64,000 bases of DNA from Acidocella aquatica (lineage in GTDB: Bacteria; Pseudomonadota; Alphaproteobacteria; Acetobacterales; Acetobacteraceae), in the NCBI RefSeq assembly GCF_030160635.1, contig NZ_BSOS01000088.1, positions 1-64,000 of the forward strand, read 5' to 3'. The notes beneath the pieces were generated by a model, which had not been told where the DNA came from, made no database searches, and worked only from the letters and a program-made list of their open reading frames with translations. The position numbers were made by a program, and so were the translations under genes. Below, piece after piece: positions 47,640 to 59,018 of the stretch; the stretch's first letter is position 1; each line of letters opens with the position of its first letter.

Positions 47640-47845
47640 GGTAGGCAAGGCCAGGGGACGCCGTCCCCTGGACCCCTGCGAAGGGCCGCGCCCTTCGAAC
47701 GCGTTAATAAGGTTTCTGAAAAGGGCTCGCCACACGGGCGTTGAAGAGGCTGGAGCGAGCCCTTTTCAGAAACCTTGGTAATGGATTCCAAAGGCTCAGC
47801 CTTTGGCGGGGTTCCAAGGGGCGGCGCCCCTTGGCCTTGCCTACC
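47640..47845. repeat. Nested inverted-repeat region downstream of the SCO1 gene
   Basis: The 260-bp gap 47614-47873 is nearly filled by nested palindromes. Perfect 22-bp arms at 47709-47730 and 47755-47776 (beginning AAGGTTTCTGAAAAGGGCTC) enclose a 24-base loop. Outside them, GTAGGCAAGGCCAGGGG (from about 47641) is mirrored by CCCCTTGGCCTTGCCTACCC (to about 47845). Inside are further GC-rich stems. It separates convergent genes and may stop transcription both ways. Related GGCCTTGCCT/AAGGCCAAGG words recur near 33230 and 51950. Confidence 0.75.
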
Positions 47846-47873
47846 CCAGCACCAACGCTCGCCCCGAGGGGGG

Positions 47874-49076
<1,203 letters not shown>

Positions 49077-49124
49077 GGCGCGGACATAGCCATGCCAGCA
49101 GGCTTAGTGCAAGAATTCAGCCGT

Positions 49125-49299
49125 TAGAGTGCGATCGTTTGAGGTTCGCTCAACCGAGCGAGCCGAAAGCGTGAATCGCCCTCAGAAAAACGGCCAGAGT
49201 GCGATCGTTTGAGGTTCGCTCAACCGAGCGAACCGAAAGCGTGAATCGCCCTCAGAAAAATAGCCAGAGCCTGATCGCACTTAAAGCGATCAGGCTCTA
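49125..49299 (+). repeat. MITE-like palindromic repeat, copy D (partial tandem duplication)
   Basis: Two copies of the first module (TAGAGTGCGATCG ... AATCGCCCTC) lie in tandem, starting at 49125 and about 49196. In the second the inner hairpin is perfect (GGTTCGCTC/GAGCGAACC). The terminal hairpin AGAGCCTGATCGC-ACTTAAA-GCGATCAGGCTCT ends the unit. The last CTA, on the minus strand, is the TAG stop of the small membrane-protein gene. Confidence 0.85.
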
Positions 49300-49476
49300 G
49301 TAATGGTAATGGCCCATCATTCCCATGCCGCCGAAAAGCCAAACGATGACCAGGATCACCAGGAGGAAGCCCAGCACGCCGCCTAAGCCGGAGCTGCCGT
49401 AGTTGCGATGGGCGTAATAGCCGCCGCCGCCGCCAAAGAGGAGAAACAGGATTAAGATCAGCAGAATAAGTGACAC
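49297..49476 (-). CDS. Tiny Gly-rich membrane protein (DUF3309-like), 59 aa
   Basis: A short GTG-initiated gene; GGAG lies 6 bases upstream. It encodes two hydrophobic helices (MSLILLILILFLLFG and LGFLLVILVIVWLFG) joined by a Gly/Tyr turn (GYYAHRNYGSSGLGG) and a Met/His tail (MGMMGHYHY). The pattern resembles the short DUF3309-type membrane proteins of Alphaproteobacteria. Function is unknown. Its stop codon is formed at the edge of repeat copy D, and the last residues may have been altered by that insertion. Confidence 0.7.
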   Translation of the reverse strand: MSLILLILILFLLFGGGGGYYAHRNYGSSGLGGVLGFLLVILVIVWLFGGMGMMGHYHY

Positions 49477-49649
49477 GTTGCGCTCCGGGGTGAGTTTTGT
49501 TCGTTTTGTTAACGTTGTGTGCTGGGGCGGCCTGGATAAGGACCGTTATTATTAAACTGCTGTTATGAGGCGTCCGAATTGCTTGAGGCGGGCTGCGGGG
49601 GTATGAGGCCAGCGCATCTTTTTGAAACCATATGGCGCGGAGCGGAAAA

Positions 49650-51041
49650 ATGGCTGAGAATTTCGACCTTATTGTGATCGGTTCCGGCCCTGGCGGGTAT
49701 GTATGCGCCATACGCGCGGCGCAGCTGGGCATGAAGGTCGCCTGTGTCGAGAAGCGCGCCACGCTGGGCGGCACCTGCCTGAACATCGGCTGCATCCCCT
49801 CCAAGGCGCTGTTGCAGTCCTCCGAGGTGTTTCATCAGGCCGCGCATGGGTTGAAGGACCATGGCATCGCGGTTGGCGAGGTCAGCTTCGATCTGGCGCG
49901 CATGCAGGCCCGCAAGGGCGAGGTGGTCGGCGCCAATACCAAGGGCATCGAGTTTCTGTTCAAGAAGAACAAGATCACCTGGATCAAGGGCGCGGCGAGC
50001 TTCACCGGCCCGAACGCGATTGAGGTTGCGGGCACCGCTTACACCGCGAAGAGCATCGTCATCGCCACGGGCAGTGAGTCTGTGCCGCTGAAGGGGGTTG
50101 AGGTTGATGAGACGCGCATTGTCACCTCCACCGGGGCGCTGGAGCTGGATAAGGTGCCGGGGCGGCTGGTGGTGATCGGCGGCGGGGTGATCGGGCTGGA
50201 GCTGGGCAGCGTGTGGGCGCGGCTGGGGGCGCAGGTGACGGTGGTTGAATTCCTCGACCGCATTACCCCCGGCCTGGATGGCGAGATTTCCAAGGCATTC
50301 CAGCAGTCACTGACCAAGCAGGGCTTCAAGTTCAAGCTCGGCCACAAGGTGACCGGCGCCAAGACCAGCAAGACGGGCGTTACGCTGACCATTGAGCCGG
50401 CCAAGGGCGGCGCGGCGGAGACGCTGGAGGCGGATATCGTGCTGCTGGCGATCGGCCGGCGGGCCTATACCGAGGGGCTGAACCTGGCGGCCGCCGGGGT
50501 GGCGGCGGATGCGCGCGGGCTGGTGCTGACCGATGGGCATTACGCCACCAACGTGCCGGGCATTTATGCGATCGGCGATGTCATCGCCGGGCCGATGCTG
50601 GCGCATAAGGCCGAGGAAGAGGGGGTGGCGCTGGCCGAACTCCTGGCCGGGCAGGCCGGGCATGTGAATTACGACGCCATTCCGGGCGTGGTGTATACTT
50701 GGCCGGAAGTGGCCAATGTGGGCAAGACCGAGGAAGAGCTGAAGGCCGCGGGGGTTGAGTACAAGGTTGGCAAATTCCCCTTCATGGCCAATGGCCGCGC
50801 GCGCGCCATGGGCGAGATGGAGGGGTTTGCCAAAATTCTTGCCGATAAAACCACTGACCGGCTGCTCGGCGCGCATATCATCGGGCCGGACGCCGGGACG
50901 TTGATCGCCGAGCTGGTTACCGCCATCGAATTCGGCGCCTCGGCCGAGGATGTGGCGCGCATCTGCCATGCGCACCCCACTTTGAGCGAAGTTGTGAAGG
51001 AAGCCGCACTGGCCGCCGACGGCCGCGCGCTGCATATTTAG
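49650..51041 (+). CDS. lpdA: Dihydrolipoyl dehydrogenase
   Basis: 463 aa flavoprotein. FAD motif [19 protein letters not shown], redox disulfide [15 protein letters not shown] motif [20 protein letters not shown], and the C-terminal active-site H-x4-E in [13 protein letters not shown]. It re-oxidises lipoamide in 2-oxoacid dehydrogenases and, as L-protein, in the glycine cleavage system encoded by gcvTHP here. ATG 49650 ([11 protein letters not shown]) is chosen over ATG 49632, with GGAGCGG upstream. pdxJ follows after 3 bases. Confidence 0.96.
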   Translation: MAENFDLIVIGSGPGGYVCAIRAAQLGMKVACVEKRATLGGTCLNIGCIPSKALLQSSEVFHQAAHGLKDHGIAVGEVSFDLARMQARKGEVVGANTKGIEFLFKKNKITWIKGAASFTGPNAIEVAGTAYTAKSIVIATGSESVPLKGVEVDETRIVTSTGALELDKVPGRLVVIGGGVIGLELGSVWARLGAQVTVVEFLDRITPGLDGEISKAFQQSLTKQGFKFKLGHKVTGAKTSKTGVTLTIEPAKGGAAETLEADIVLLAIGRRAYTEGLNLAAAGVAADARGLVLTDGHYATNVPGIYAIGDVIAGPMLAHKAEEEGVALAELLAGQAGHVNYDAIPGVVYTWPEVANVGKTEEELKAAGVEYKVGKFPFMANGRARAMGEMEGFAKILADKTTDRLLGAHIIGPDAGTLIAELVTAIEFGASAEDVARICHAHPTLSEVVKEAALAADGRALHI

Positions 51042-51044
51042 CCG

Positions 51045-51812
51045 ATGAGCGAACATACATCCGCGCGTGGGGCTGATGGGGCGGCCGCGCGCCAGACAAT
51101 ACGCTTAGGCGTTAACGTCGATCACGTCGCCACGCTGCGCAACGCGCGCGGCGGCGGGCATCCAGACCCGCTGAGCGTGGCGAAAGCCTGCGTCGCGGCG
51201 GGGGCGGATGGGATCACCATTCATCTGCGCGAGGACCGCCGCCATATTCGCGACGCCGACGCGGAGGCGATTTGCGGCTGGGCCGCGGTGCCGGTGAATT
51301 TCGAGATGGCGGCGACGGCGGAGATGACCGCGATCGCGGTCAAACTGCGCCCGCATGGCGTTTGCATCGTGCCGGAGCGCCGCGCCGAGATCACCACCGA
51401 GGGCGGGCTGGATGTGATCGGCCAGCGTGAGGCGCTGCGGCCGATCATCGCCCGGCTGAACGCGGCGGGGATTATTGTCTCGCTGTTCGTCGACCCCGAC
51501 CCGGCGCAGGTGCGCGCCGCCGCCGAGGTAGGCGCCGCCGTGGTGGAACTGCACACCGGCGCCTACGCCAACGGGCACCCCGGCGAGCTCGAACGGCTGC
51601 GCGCCGCCGCCGCGCTGACCACGCAGCTGGGGCTGGAATGCCACGCCGGGCACGGGCTGACCTTCTCCAATGTCACCCCCATCGCAGCACTGCCGGAAAT
51701 CCGCGAACTCAATATCGGCCACTTCCTGATGGGCGAGGCGCTGCTTACCGGCCTGCCAGCCGCGATCAAGGAAATGGCCCGCCTGATGAACGCGGCACGA
51801 ACCACGGCTTAG
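51045..51812 (+). CDS. pdxJ: Pyridoxine 5'-phosphate synthase
   Basis: 255 aa TIM barrel joining 1-deoxyxylulose 5-phosphate and aminoacetone phosphate in vitamin B6 synthesis. Motifs LGVNVDHVATLRNARGG, ITIHLREDRRHIRDAD, VVELHTGAYAN and HAGHGL...NIGHFLMGEAL are conserved. An extra 18-residue N-terminal tail precedes the usual start. The stop TAG is formed at a repeat boundary. Confidence 0.95.
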   Translation: MSEHTSARGADGAAARQTIRLGVNVDHVATLRNARGGGHPDPLSVAKACVAAGADGITIHLREDRRHIRDADAEAICGWAAVPVNFEMAATAEMTAIAVKLRPHGVCIVPERRAEITTEGGLDVIGQREALRPIIARLNAAGIIVSLFVDPDPAQVRAAAEVGAAVVELHTGAYANGHPGELERLRAAAALTTQLGLECHAGHGLTFSNVTPIAALPEIRELNIGHFLMGEALLTGLPAAIKEMARLMNAARTTA

Positions 51813-51914
51813 AGGGCGATCGTTTGAGGTTCGCTCAACCGAGCGAGCCGAAAGCGTGAATCGCTCTCAGAAAAACGGCCAGAGCCTGATCGCACTTAAA
51901 GCGATCAGGCTCTA
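51810..51914 (+). repeat. MITE-like palindromic repeat, copy E (complete)
   Basis: The most regular copy. TAGAGGGCGATCG opens it, and GAGGGCGAT pairs with ATCGCTCTC with one G-T pair. The GGTTCGCTC/GAGCGAGCC hairpin lies within. The linker AGAAAAACGGCC is followed by the perfect 13-bp hairpin AGAGCCTGATCGC/GCGATCAGGCTCT and TA. Its first TAG is the pdxJ stop. The next ~70 bases resemble those after copy C. Confidence 0.85.
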
Positions 51915-52015
51915 AGGGACGAACACCGGAGCGGGGGTGTTTTCAGTGAGCAAGGCCAAGGAGCCCTGCCCCTTGGCCTTGCCTGCCCCAAAAATTCACC
52001 CCCAGCACCTGGGCT

Positions 52016-53245
52016 TCAGCTGCGGTAGGAGCCGTTGATGTCGATGTAGCCGTGGGTCAGGTCGCAGGTCCACACGGTGGCGCGGCCCTGGCCGAGGCCG
52101 ATGTCAACTTCGATGTTGATTTCCTGGCCTTTCATATGGGCCACCACGGGGGTTTCATCGTAGCCGGGGACGATGCCGCCGGCCTGGGCCATCCAGGTGC
52201 CGCCGACGGCGACGCCGAGTTTGTCACGGTCGGCTGGTTCACCGGCCTTGCCCACGGCCATGACGATCCGGCCCCAGTTGGCGTCTTCTCCGGCGATGGC
52301 GGTTTTCACCAGGGGGGAGTTGGCGATGGCCATGGCGATTTTGCGCGCCGAGGCGTTGGAGACGGCGCCGTCCACGGTGATCTGCACAAGTTTTTGCGCG
52401 CCCTCGCCGTCGCGCACGACCATAAGGGCCAGCTCGTGCATCACCTCATGCAGGGCGCGGCGGAATTCGCCCAGCTCGCCGGGGTCTTCGGTGGGGGCGT
52501 TGCCTGCCTGGCCGGTGGCGAAGAGCAACACGGTGTCAGACGTGGAAGTATCAGAGTCGATGGTGATGCAGTTGAAGGTGGTATCCACGCCCTTGCTCAG
52601 CATCGCCTGCAGGGCGGGCGCGGGGATTGCGGCATCGGTGAAGATGAAGGAGAGCATGGTCGCCATATCGGGCGCGATCATGCCGCTGCCCTTGGCGATG
52701 CCGGTGACGCGCACTTCCACCCCGCCCAGCCGCGCGGTGCGGGTGGAGGCTTTGGGGAAGGTGTCGGTGGTCATGATGGCTTGCGCCGCTTCGGCGAAGC
52801 GGTCAGCCGCCAGGTTGGCTTTCAGCGTATCCAGCACCGCGACGATTTTATGCGCCGGCAGTGGTTCGCCGATGACCCCTGTGGAGGCCAGGAAAATTTG
52901 TTCGGGTGTGGTGCCCAGCGTGGCGGCGGCGGCGGCGGCGGTGGTCTCCACCGCGCGGACGCCGAGCAGACCGTTGAACACGTTGGCGTTGCCCGCGTTG
53001 ACGACGAGGCCGCGGGCGAGGCCGCCTTTAATGGCTTCGCGGCAATAGCTCACCGGCGCGCCGGGGCAGAGGTTTTTGGTGAAAACCCCGGCCACCGTCG
53101 TGCCTTCGGCGAAGTCTGCGAGCAGCACATCGGTGCGGCCCTTGTAGCGGATTCCCGCCTCGCCGGTGGCCAGCCGCACCCCTGCCAGGGGGGGCAGCTT
53201 TGGCAGCGGCAGCGCCAGCGGAGAGGTGGGGATCGGCCCGGCCAT
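52016..53245 (-). CDS. argJ: Bifunctional ornithine acetyltransferase / N-acetylglutamate synthase
   Basis: 409 aa. Recycles the acetyl group in arginine synthesis. The chain self-cleaves before the threonine in [18 protein letters not shown], making alpha and beta chains. [14 protein letters not shown] and the C-terminal [16 protein letters not shown] are typical. The start overlaps the parvulin stop by one base (TAATG). Confidence 0.96.
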   Translation of the reverse strand: MAGPIPTSPLALPLPKLPPLAGVRLATGEAGIRYKGRTDVLLADFAEGTTVAGVFTKNLCPGAPVSYCREAIKGGLARGLVVNAGNANVFNGLLGVRAVETTAAAAAATLGTTPEQIFLASTGVIGEPLPAHKIVAVLDTLKANLAADRFAEAAQAIMTTDTFPKASTRTARLGGVEVRVTGIAKGSGMIAPDMATMLSFIFTDAAIPAPALQAMLSKGVDTTFNCITIDSDTSTSDTVLLFATGQAGNAPTEDPGELGEFRRALHEVMHELALMVVRDGEGAQKLVQITVDGAVSNASARKIAMAIANSPLVKTAIAGEDANWGRIVMAVGKAGEPADRDKLGVAVGGTWMAQAGGIVPGYDETPVVAHMKGQEINIEVDIGLGQGRATVWTCDLTHGYIDINGSYRS

Positions 53246-54126
53246 TATTGTGCCGGGGCGGCCTGCGGGGCGGCGGTGCCGTCCGCGTTGTAGACCTGGA
53301 CCTTCACCTTGCTGCGCACATCGGCCAGCGTGGCCTTGATGGCGTTATCAGCCAGGGTCTGGCGGATCTGCGCCTGCACATCGGCCAGTGCTGGGGTCGG
53401 GCCCTTGCGCTTGCCTTCGCAGAGGATGACATGCCAGCCAAACTGCGTCTGCACCGGGGCCTTGGTGTATTGGCCGGGGGCAAGCGCGAAAGCGGCGTCG
53501 GCGAAGGCCGGGACCATTTCATCCTGGCTGAACCAGCCCAGCTCGCCGCCGTTGGCGGCGCCGGGGTCGATGCTGTCTTTCTTCGCGAGGGTGGCAAAGT
53601 CAGCGCCCTTGTTCAGCTGGTCGATGATCGCCTGCGCCTCGGCCTGGGTTTTCACCAGGATATGGCGCGCGTCGATCTGGTCCGGGCCGGGTTTGCCGGC
53701 ATAGTCCTTGTTGTATTCGGCCTGCACGGCGGCGGGCGAAACGGCGCTGGCGATGTGCTTCTGCACATAGGCATTTTCCAGCTTCACATCGGCGGCCGCT
53801 TCCATCGCGGCGGCAACGGCCGGGTCTTTCTCCAGGCCTTCCTTTTTGGCGGCCACGAGCAGGGCCTTGCGGTCAATCTCCTGGCTCACGAGGATGGGGA
53901 AGAGCTGGTTGGGCGGCATCTGCTGCATCTGCGCCGGAATGTCCTGCGCGTCGGCCTGGATATCGCTGAAGTGGATCTTCATCCCGTTGACCGAGGCAAC
54001 CACCGGGTCGGCCTGCGGCGCGGGCGTGGCGGCGGGGGCGGGCGCGGGGGTGGACTGCGCGAAAGCGGCCGGGGCGGCGAGGCTCGTCATAAGGGCCAGA
54101 ACCGAGAGCTTAGTGGTGAAACGCAT
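53245..54126 (-). CDS. Periplasmic peptidyl-prolyl cis-trans isomerase (parvulin/SurA-like)
   Basis: 293 aa. A signal peptide (residues 1-23, ending AAPAAFAQ) is followed by a Pro/Ala linker, a SurA-N-like helical chaperone region and a parvulin domain ([54 protein letters not shown]). It helps outer-membrane or secreted proteins fold. ATG 54126 starts directly at the signal peptide, with GGAAGG upstream. Its position between argJ and secA is common in this bacterial group. Confidence 0.9.
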   Translation of the reverse strand: MRFTTKLSVLALMTSLAAPAAFAQSTPAPAPAATPAPQADPVVASVNGMKIHFSDIQADAQDIPAQMQQMPPNQLFPILVSQEIDRKALLVAAKKEGLEKDPAVAAAMEAAADVKLENAYVQKHIASAVSPAAVQAEYNKDYAGKPGPDQIDARHILVKTQAEAQAIIDQLNKGADFATLAKKDSIDPGAANGGELGWFSQDEMVPAFADAAFALAPGQYTKAPVQTQFGWHVILCEGKRKGPTPALADVQAQIRQTLADNAIKATLADVRSKVKVQVYNADGTAAPQAAPAQ

Positions 54127-54237
54127 GGAGCAAAATACCTTCCAGTTTTTGCGCACCTATGAGCCAACTGCCCAAATCCGGCAAGACTGGGGGCTAAGCC
54201 ATGTTGCCGGGCGCGGGGCCGGCCTGTATGCCGGGGC

Positions 54238-55143
54238 ATGATTATCCGCCCCCGCCCCACCGCATTTGGCCTGTGGTTTATCCTGCGCGGTTCGATCGTC
54301 CCCGAAATAGCCTCCCGCCTGCTGGCCGTGCTGGGCATATCGATCCTGGCGGTGTGGCTGCACCAGCTGGCCCCGGCGTATTTCCATGACATAAACCCCG
54401 CCCCTTTCACCCTGCTGGGGCTGGCGCTGTCGATCTTTCTCGGCTTCCGCAACAACATCTGTTACGAGCGCTGGTGGGAAGGCCGCAAGCAATGGGGCGA
54501 ACTGGTGGCCGTGAGCCGTGACCTGCTGCGCGAGGCGGTGACCCTGCTGCCTGGCGGCACCCGCCAGCGCGTGGCGCGCCGCACCGTGGCGTTTGCCCAT
54601 GCCCTGCGCGGCCAGCTGCGCGATGAGCCGCAGGAGAGCGCGCGGCCCTGGCTGGCGCCTGGCGAATGGGAGGCTCTGCCCCGCGGCCGGAGCCGGGCGG
54701 CGGCGATTTTGGGGGCGCAGGCGGCGGATTTGAACGAGGTGCGGCGCCAGGGGGCACTTGGGGACATATTGTACCGCGCATTTGCGGACCATCTGGCGGC
54801 GATGAGCGCCGTGCAGGCCGCGTGCGAGCGCCTGCGCACAACCCCGCCGCCGTTTGCCTACTCGCTGCTGCTGCACCGCACCGCCTGGCTGTTCTGCCTG
54901 CTGCTGCCCTTTGGCATGGTGGACAATCTGGGACTGGCCACCCCCCTCCTCACCATGATCCTGGCCTATGCCTTCTTTGGCCTGGACGCGCTGGGCGAGC
55001 AGCTTGAGGAGCCGTTCTCCCTCTCGCCGAACGGCCTGCCGCTGGACGCGCTGGTGCGCAACATCGAAATCGCGGCGGGCGAGGCGCTGGGCGACGCCAC
55101 CCTGCCCGCGCCCCTGCTCCCTGAGCAATTTCTGCTTTTGTAA
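54238..55143 (+). CDS. Bestrophin-family ion channel (YneE type)
   Basis: 301 aa. Membrane helices at about residues 25-45, 55-72, 205-225 and 230-250; conserved FLGFRNNICYERWWEGRKQWGEL and LPFGMVDNLGLATPL with FFGLDALGEQLEEPF, the bestrophin neck and calcium-clasp-like regions. Bacterial homologs form pentameric channels. ATG 54238 follows GGGG. It starts next to the divergent parvulin gene. Confidence 0.9.
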   Translation: MIIRPRPTAFGLWFILRGSIVPEIASRLLAVLGISILAVWLHQLAPAYFHDINPAPFTLLGLALSIFLGFRNNICYERWWEGRKQWGELVAVSRDLLREAVTLLPGGTRQRVARRTVAFAHALRGQLRDEPQESARPWLAPGEWEALPRGRSRAAAILGAQAADLNEVRRQGALGDILYRAFADHLAAMSAVQAACERLRTTPPPFAYSLLLHRTAWLFCLLLPFGMVDNLGLATPLLTMILAYAFFGLDALGEQLEEPFSLSPNGLPLDALVRNIEIAAGEALGDATLPAPLLPEQFLLL

Positions 55144-55266
55144 AATTAATATAATGTTTTTAACCCCGCCCCGGTGCGAAAAACAGGCCGCGAATTGACC
55201 CTGCCCCCCCCCGCGACTATGTGAACGGCGCAGAACCCTCTTTAGATATGCGGAATCCGCCCAGAA

Positions 55267-57975
55267 ATGTTTGCCAGTCTTGCCCGCGCCGTCTTCGGTA
55301 CCAGTAACGACCGTGCCTTGAAGGGGTTCCGGCGCCGCGTCGCCGCGATTGCCGCTTTCGAGCCCGCGCTGAGCGAACTCAGCGACGAGGCCCTGCGCGC
55401 GAAAACAACGGAGTTCCGCGCGCGGCTGGAAAAGGGCGAGACCCTGGACGAGCTGCTGGAGGAAGCCTTCGCCGTGGTGCGCGAAGGGGCCAAACGCGTG
55501 CTCGGGCTGCGCCATTTTGACGTGCAGATGATCGGCGGCATGGTTCTGCATTCCGGCAAGATCTCGGAGATGAAGACCGGCGAGGGCAAAACCCTGGTCG
55601 CGACGCTCGCCGTGTATCTCAACGCCCTGCCTGGGCTTGGGGTGCATGTTGTCACCGTGAACGACTATCTGGCCAAGCGCGATGCCGAGTGGATGGGCCA
55701 GCTCTACCGCTTCCTCGGGCTTAGCACCGGGATCATCATCCCCGGGCTGGACGATGCCCAGCGCCGCGAGGCCTACGCCGCCGATATCACCTACGGCACC
55801 AATAACGAACTCGGCTTTGACTATCTGCGCGACAACATGAAGTACCGGCTGGAGGACATGACCCAGCGGCCGTTCAACTTCGCCATCGTTGACGAGGTGG
55901 ACTCCATCCTGATCGACGAGGCGCGCACGCCGCTCATCATCTCCGGCCCCTCCGACGAGCCGACCGAGCTCTACAGCAAGGTGGATGCCGTGGTGCAGGA
56001 CTTTTTGCATCGTGGCCGCAAGGAGGATGGCACCCACGAATTCTACGAGAAGGACGAGAAAGCCCGCACCGTGGTGATGACCGACCATGGCTCGGAGATC
56101 GTCGAGGACATGCTGCGCGAGGCCGGGCTGCTGACCGAGGGCAATCTCTACGATATCTTCAACATCTCGCTGGTTCACCATGTGCAGCAAAGCCTGCGCG
56201 CGCGCGTGCTGTTCACCCGCGATGTGGATTACATCGTGCGCGACGGCAAGGTGATGATCATTGACGAGTTCACCGGGCGCATGCTGGAAGGCCGGCGCTA
56301 TTCCGACGGGCTGCACCAGGCGCTGGAAGCCAAGGAGGCTGTCACCGTTGAGCGCGAGAACCAGACTCTCGCCTCCATCACCTTCCAGAACTACTTCCGC
56401 CTCTACCCCAAGCTGGCCGGGATGACCGGCACGGCGATGACCGAGGCCGACGAATTCGAGCAGATATATAAGCTCCAGGTGGTGGAAATCCCCACCAATG
56501 TGCCGGTCACGCGTATTGACCATGACGACGAGATCTACCGCACGGCGGCGGAAAAATACGAGGCGGTGGCAACGCTGATCGCCGAATGCCGCGAGCGCGG
56601 GCAGCCCGTGCTGGTGGGCACCACCAGCATCGAGAAATCCGAGATCATCTCCGAGCTGCTCAACAATAAAAAGATCAAACACAGCGTGCTGAATGCGCGT
56701 TTTCACGAGCAGGAAGCCAAGATCGTGGCGCAGGCCGGGGCGCCGGGCGCCATTACCATCGCCACCAACATGGCGGGCCGCGGCACGGATATTAAGCTCG
56801 GCGGCAATTACGAGATGCGCGTGGCGCTGGAGCCCGAGACGCCGCCGGAGGTGATCCGCGCGGAAATCGAGGTCAATCACGCGAAGGTGAAAGCCGCCGG
56901 GGGCCTGTTTGTCATCGGCACCGAGCGCCATGAGAGCCGGCGCATCGACAACCAGCTGCGCGGGCGCTCCGGCCGCCAGGGCGACCCCGGCGGCTCGCGC
57001 TTCTTCCTCTCGCTGGAAGACGATTTGATGCGCATCTTCGGCTCCGACCGCATGGGCGGGATGTTGCAGAAGCTCGGCCTGCGCGAGGGTGAGGCGATTA
57101 TCCACCCGTGGATCAACAAGGCGCTGGAGAAGGCGCAGAAAAAGGTTGAGACGCGCAACTTCGACATGCGCAAGAACGTGCTGAAATATGACGACGTTAT
57201 GAACGACCAGCGCAAGGAGGTTTATGCCCAGCGCCGCGAGTTCATGAGTGCGGAGGCTGTCTCCGCCGTGGTGGCGGAAATGCGCGAGGATGTGATCACC
57301 ACGCTGGTCGCGCTGCGTATCCCTGAGCGCGCCTTCGCCGAACAATGGCAGAGCGCGGAACTGGCGGAAGATATTGCCCGCGTGCTCGGGCTGAACCTGC
57401 CGATTATGGAATGGGCGGCGGAAGAGGGGATCGACGAGAACCATCTGCGCGAGCGCATCACCGAGGCCGCGCAGGCGGAGGCGGATGCCAAGGCGCAGCG
57501 GTTTGGCGTTGACCTGACCAACTACATCGAAAAATCGATTTTGCTGCAGACGCTTGACCATGTGTGGAAAGAGCATCTGCTGGCGCTGGATTATCTGCGC
57601 CAGGGCATCGGCCTGCGCTCCTACGGCCAGCGCGACCCGTTGAACGAATACAAGCGCGAGGCTTTCAAACTCTTCAATGCCATGCTGGATGAATTGAAAG
57701 AGCGCGTGACCCGCCTGACCGCCCATGTGAGCATTGCCGAGGCCCCGCCGCCACCGCCGCCGCCGGTGACGATGGAAAACCACCCGCTCCCCGGCGGCAT
57801 GACGGGCGAACTGGCCCTGGCCGAACCCGTGGTGCAGGCCCAACCCCCGCGCCCCTACCGCGAGGACGAAGTAGACCCCGCCCGCCCGGAAACCTGGGGC
57901 GCGACGCCGCGCAACGCCCCCTGCCCCTGCGGCTCGGGCAAGAAGTTTAAATACTGCCATGGGGCCGTCAAATAG
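55267..57975 (+). CDS. secA: Preprotein translocase ATPase SecA
   Basis: 902 aa motor that drives proteins through SecYEG. Motifs: [14 protein letters not shown] (Walker A), [16 protein letters not shown] (Walker B/DEAD), [14 protein letters not shown] (motif VI area), and the C-terminal zinc site [14 protein letters not shown] for SecB and lipid contact. Complete and typical in length. It is followed by mobile-element remnants. Confidence 0.98.
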   Translation: MFASLARAVFGTSNDRALKGFRRRVAAIAAFEPALSELSDEALRAKTTEFRARLEKGETLDELLEEAFAVVREGAKRVLGLRHFDVQMIGGMVLHSGKISEMKTGEGKTLVATLAVYLNALPGLGVHVVTVNDYLAKRDAEWMGQLYRFLGLSTGIIIPGLDDAQRREAYAADITYGTNNELGFDYLRDNMKYRLEDMTQRPFNFAIVDEVDSILIDEARTPLIISGPSDEPTELYSKVDAVVQDFLHRGRKEDGTHEFYEKDEKARTVVMTDHGSEIVEDMLREAGLLTEGNLYDIFNISLVHHVQQSLRARVLFTRDVDYIVRDGKVMIIDEFTGRMLEGRRYSDGLHQALEAKEAVTVERENQTLASITFQNYFRLYPKLAGMTGTAMTEADEFEQIYKLQVVEIPTNVPVTRIDHDDEIYRTAAEKYEAVATLIAECRERGQPVLVGTTSIEKSEIISELLNNKKIKHSVLNARFHEQEAKIVAQAGAPGAITIATNMAGRGTDIKLGGNYEMRVALEPETPPEVIRAEIEVNHAKVKAAGGLFVIGTERHESRRIDNQLRGRSGRQGDPGGSRFFLSLEDDLMRIFGSDRMGGMLQKLGLREGEAIIHPWINKALEKAQKKVETRNFDMRKNVLKYDDVMNDQRKEVYAQRREFMSAEAVSAVVAEMREDVITTLVALRIPERAFAEQWQSAELAEDIARVLGLNLPIMEWAAEEGIDENHLRERITEAAQAEADAKAQRFGVDLTNYIEKSILLQTLDHVWKEHLLALDYLRQGIGLRSYGQRDPLNEYKREAFKLFNAMLDELKERVTRLTAHVSIAEAPPPPPPPVTMENHPLPGGMTGELALAEPVVQAQPPRPYREDEVDPARPETWGATPRNAPCPCGSGKKFKYCHGAVK

Positions 57976-58024
57976 CGATTTTTAGCGGGATATTTCAAAA
58001 GGTTACGCCGTAGGAAGCGCTTGC

Positions 58025-58092
58025 TTTTGCCTATACACTCCATAGACACTTTTGGCCTTTCAGGCTGGTTCTGAGGTGGGGTATAGGCAAAA
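58025..58092. repeat. Inverted repeat flanking the leader of the integrase remnant
   Basis: TTTTGCCTATAC (58025-58036) and GTATAGGCAAAA (58081-58092) are perfect 12-bp inverted copies 44 bases apart, ending exactly before the ATG at 58093. It may be an operator or arm-type site of the lost element. Confidence 0.55.
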
Positions 58093-58461
58093 ATGGACGG
58101 CAAGATACGGCTTGAGGGTGGCAAGGTGGTGCTGTCACTGCGCGGCAGCTCATATGAGGCGCGCGTTCATGTCGCGCCACGTCAGTACATATGGCGTGGG
58201 TTGAAGACGGATCAGCTTGAAGTCGCTAAACGCTCAGCCCTCAAGCTATTGTATGAAGTTGAGTTCAAACAACGTAACGGTTTGTCAATATTTAATCACG
58301 GTTTCAGTGCAGTTATCGACGAATATGTGGCTTTGTGTCAAAAACAACACGACAGGGCAACACAAAAACAGAAGGACCAAAATTACACCTCGCCTGCAAT
58401 GCTCAGGCAAATTAAGCGTGTGGTGAAGTTCTGGCTGTCCGGCAGGCCAGCGCAATGCTGA
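58093..58461 (+). pseudogene. N-terminal fragment of a phage-type tyrosine integrase
   Basis: 122 aa, with a lower GC content than its neighbours. The order of features (short beta-rich start, RGLKTDQLEVAKRSALKLLYEV, then FNHGFSAVIDEYVAL and a basic helix RQIKRVVKFWL) resembles the arm-binding and SAM-like core-binding domains of tyrosine integrases. The catalytic R-H-R-Y domain is absent; homology ends at about residue 115 and the last residues look foreign. It is therefore a truncated relic. Confidence 0.6.
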
Positions 58462-58485
58462 CCCCGCGCCTCGCCACCGCCGTCT

Positions 58486-58526
58486 CGGCCATCTCGCGGC
58501 GTTGAGATGGCCGGGCTATTTTTTTC
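58486..58526 (+). terminator. Rho-independent terminator-like hairpin
   Basis: CGGCCATCTC (58486-58495) pairs with GAGATGGCCG (58504-58513) over 8 bases, followed by a run of seven T. It lies between the integrase relic and the convergent IS3 relic and could insulate secA from the fad genes. Confidence 0.65.
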
Positions 58527-58662
58527 CTAATGCCTCCTTGAGCAGATCGTTCTGCATGCTCAATTCCGCAAACATCTTCTTCAGACGCCGGTTCTCGTCC
58601 TCAATCGCCTTCATCTGCGACACCATCGAGGCATACATGCCACCATATTTGACGCGCCATTT
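58516..58662 (-). pseudogene. 3' fragment of an IS3-family orfA transposase
   Basis: The last 48 residues of a leftward frame read WRVKYGGMYASMVSQMKAIE then DENRRLKKMFAEL...LKEALGKK, the leucine-zipper C-terminus of IS3-type OrfA (the KYGGM and LEDENRRLKKL-like words). The helix-turn-helix part and the whole of orfB are missing. Confidence 0.75.
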
Positions 58663-58749
58663 AATGGGATGGACGGCTCTCTCGCCCCTCGGCAGGATAT
58701 GCCGGCTTATCGGATGATAAAATCCAACACGGGAACAAGGAGAGCAATT

Positions 58750-58851
58750 ATGAGCATTGATGTCCTGGGTATCGATTTGGCAAAAAATGTCCAGGTCACG
58801 GCCATAATTAAGGAAAGCGAGCCTGTTTGGCATAGTTCGGTGGGCGGCTAA
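58750..58851 (+). pseudogene. 5' fragment of an IS110-family transposase
   Basis: The ORF starts MSIDVLGIDLAKNV, the conserved DEDD-domain start of IS110-type transposases, then loses similarity and stops after 33 codons. AGGAGAG precedes the ATG. Only about 14 codons are recognisable, so it is a breakpoint relic. Confidence 0.6.
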
Positions 58852-59018
58852 ATGGCCAAAATGAACAATGCCAATCCTCATGGGTGGCTGGCGGACGTCC
58901 TGCCGCCCGATAGGTTAAGGATTGAAGAGCCGGAATAGTTTGCCTGGCATACATGCGGGATACCGTGCACCCCGATTCAGGGGGGTATGAGTGTCCCCGC
59001 ATTCATCTGGAGATCGAT
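58852..59018. other. Spacer between IS remnants and thiolase gene
   Basis: No gene or clear promoter is recognised here. The sequence is probably partly debris of the same insertions. The thiolase ribosome site (GGAG) lies at its right end, so the promoter of the fad operon must be within or upstream of the remnants. Confidence 0.4.

Noticed and set aside
49125-49299. Repeat copy D as a rho-independent terminator or CRISPR-like array
   Set aside because: There is no T-run after the hairpins, and the two tandem modules have no unique spacers. The same element occurs at four other loci with TA borders, which fits a mobile repeat better.
52052-53293. 413-codon plus-strand frame opposite argJ
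   Set aside because: Gly/His-rich antisense translation without homology; argJ is complete.
54157-57960. Uninterrupted 1267-codon minus-strand frame opposite secA
   Set aside because: It is the antisense shadow of secA and the bestrophin gene in GC-rich DNA. The translation has low complexity, is rich in His, Gly and Arg, and has no recognisable domain; secA on the other strand is unmistakable.
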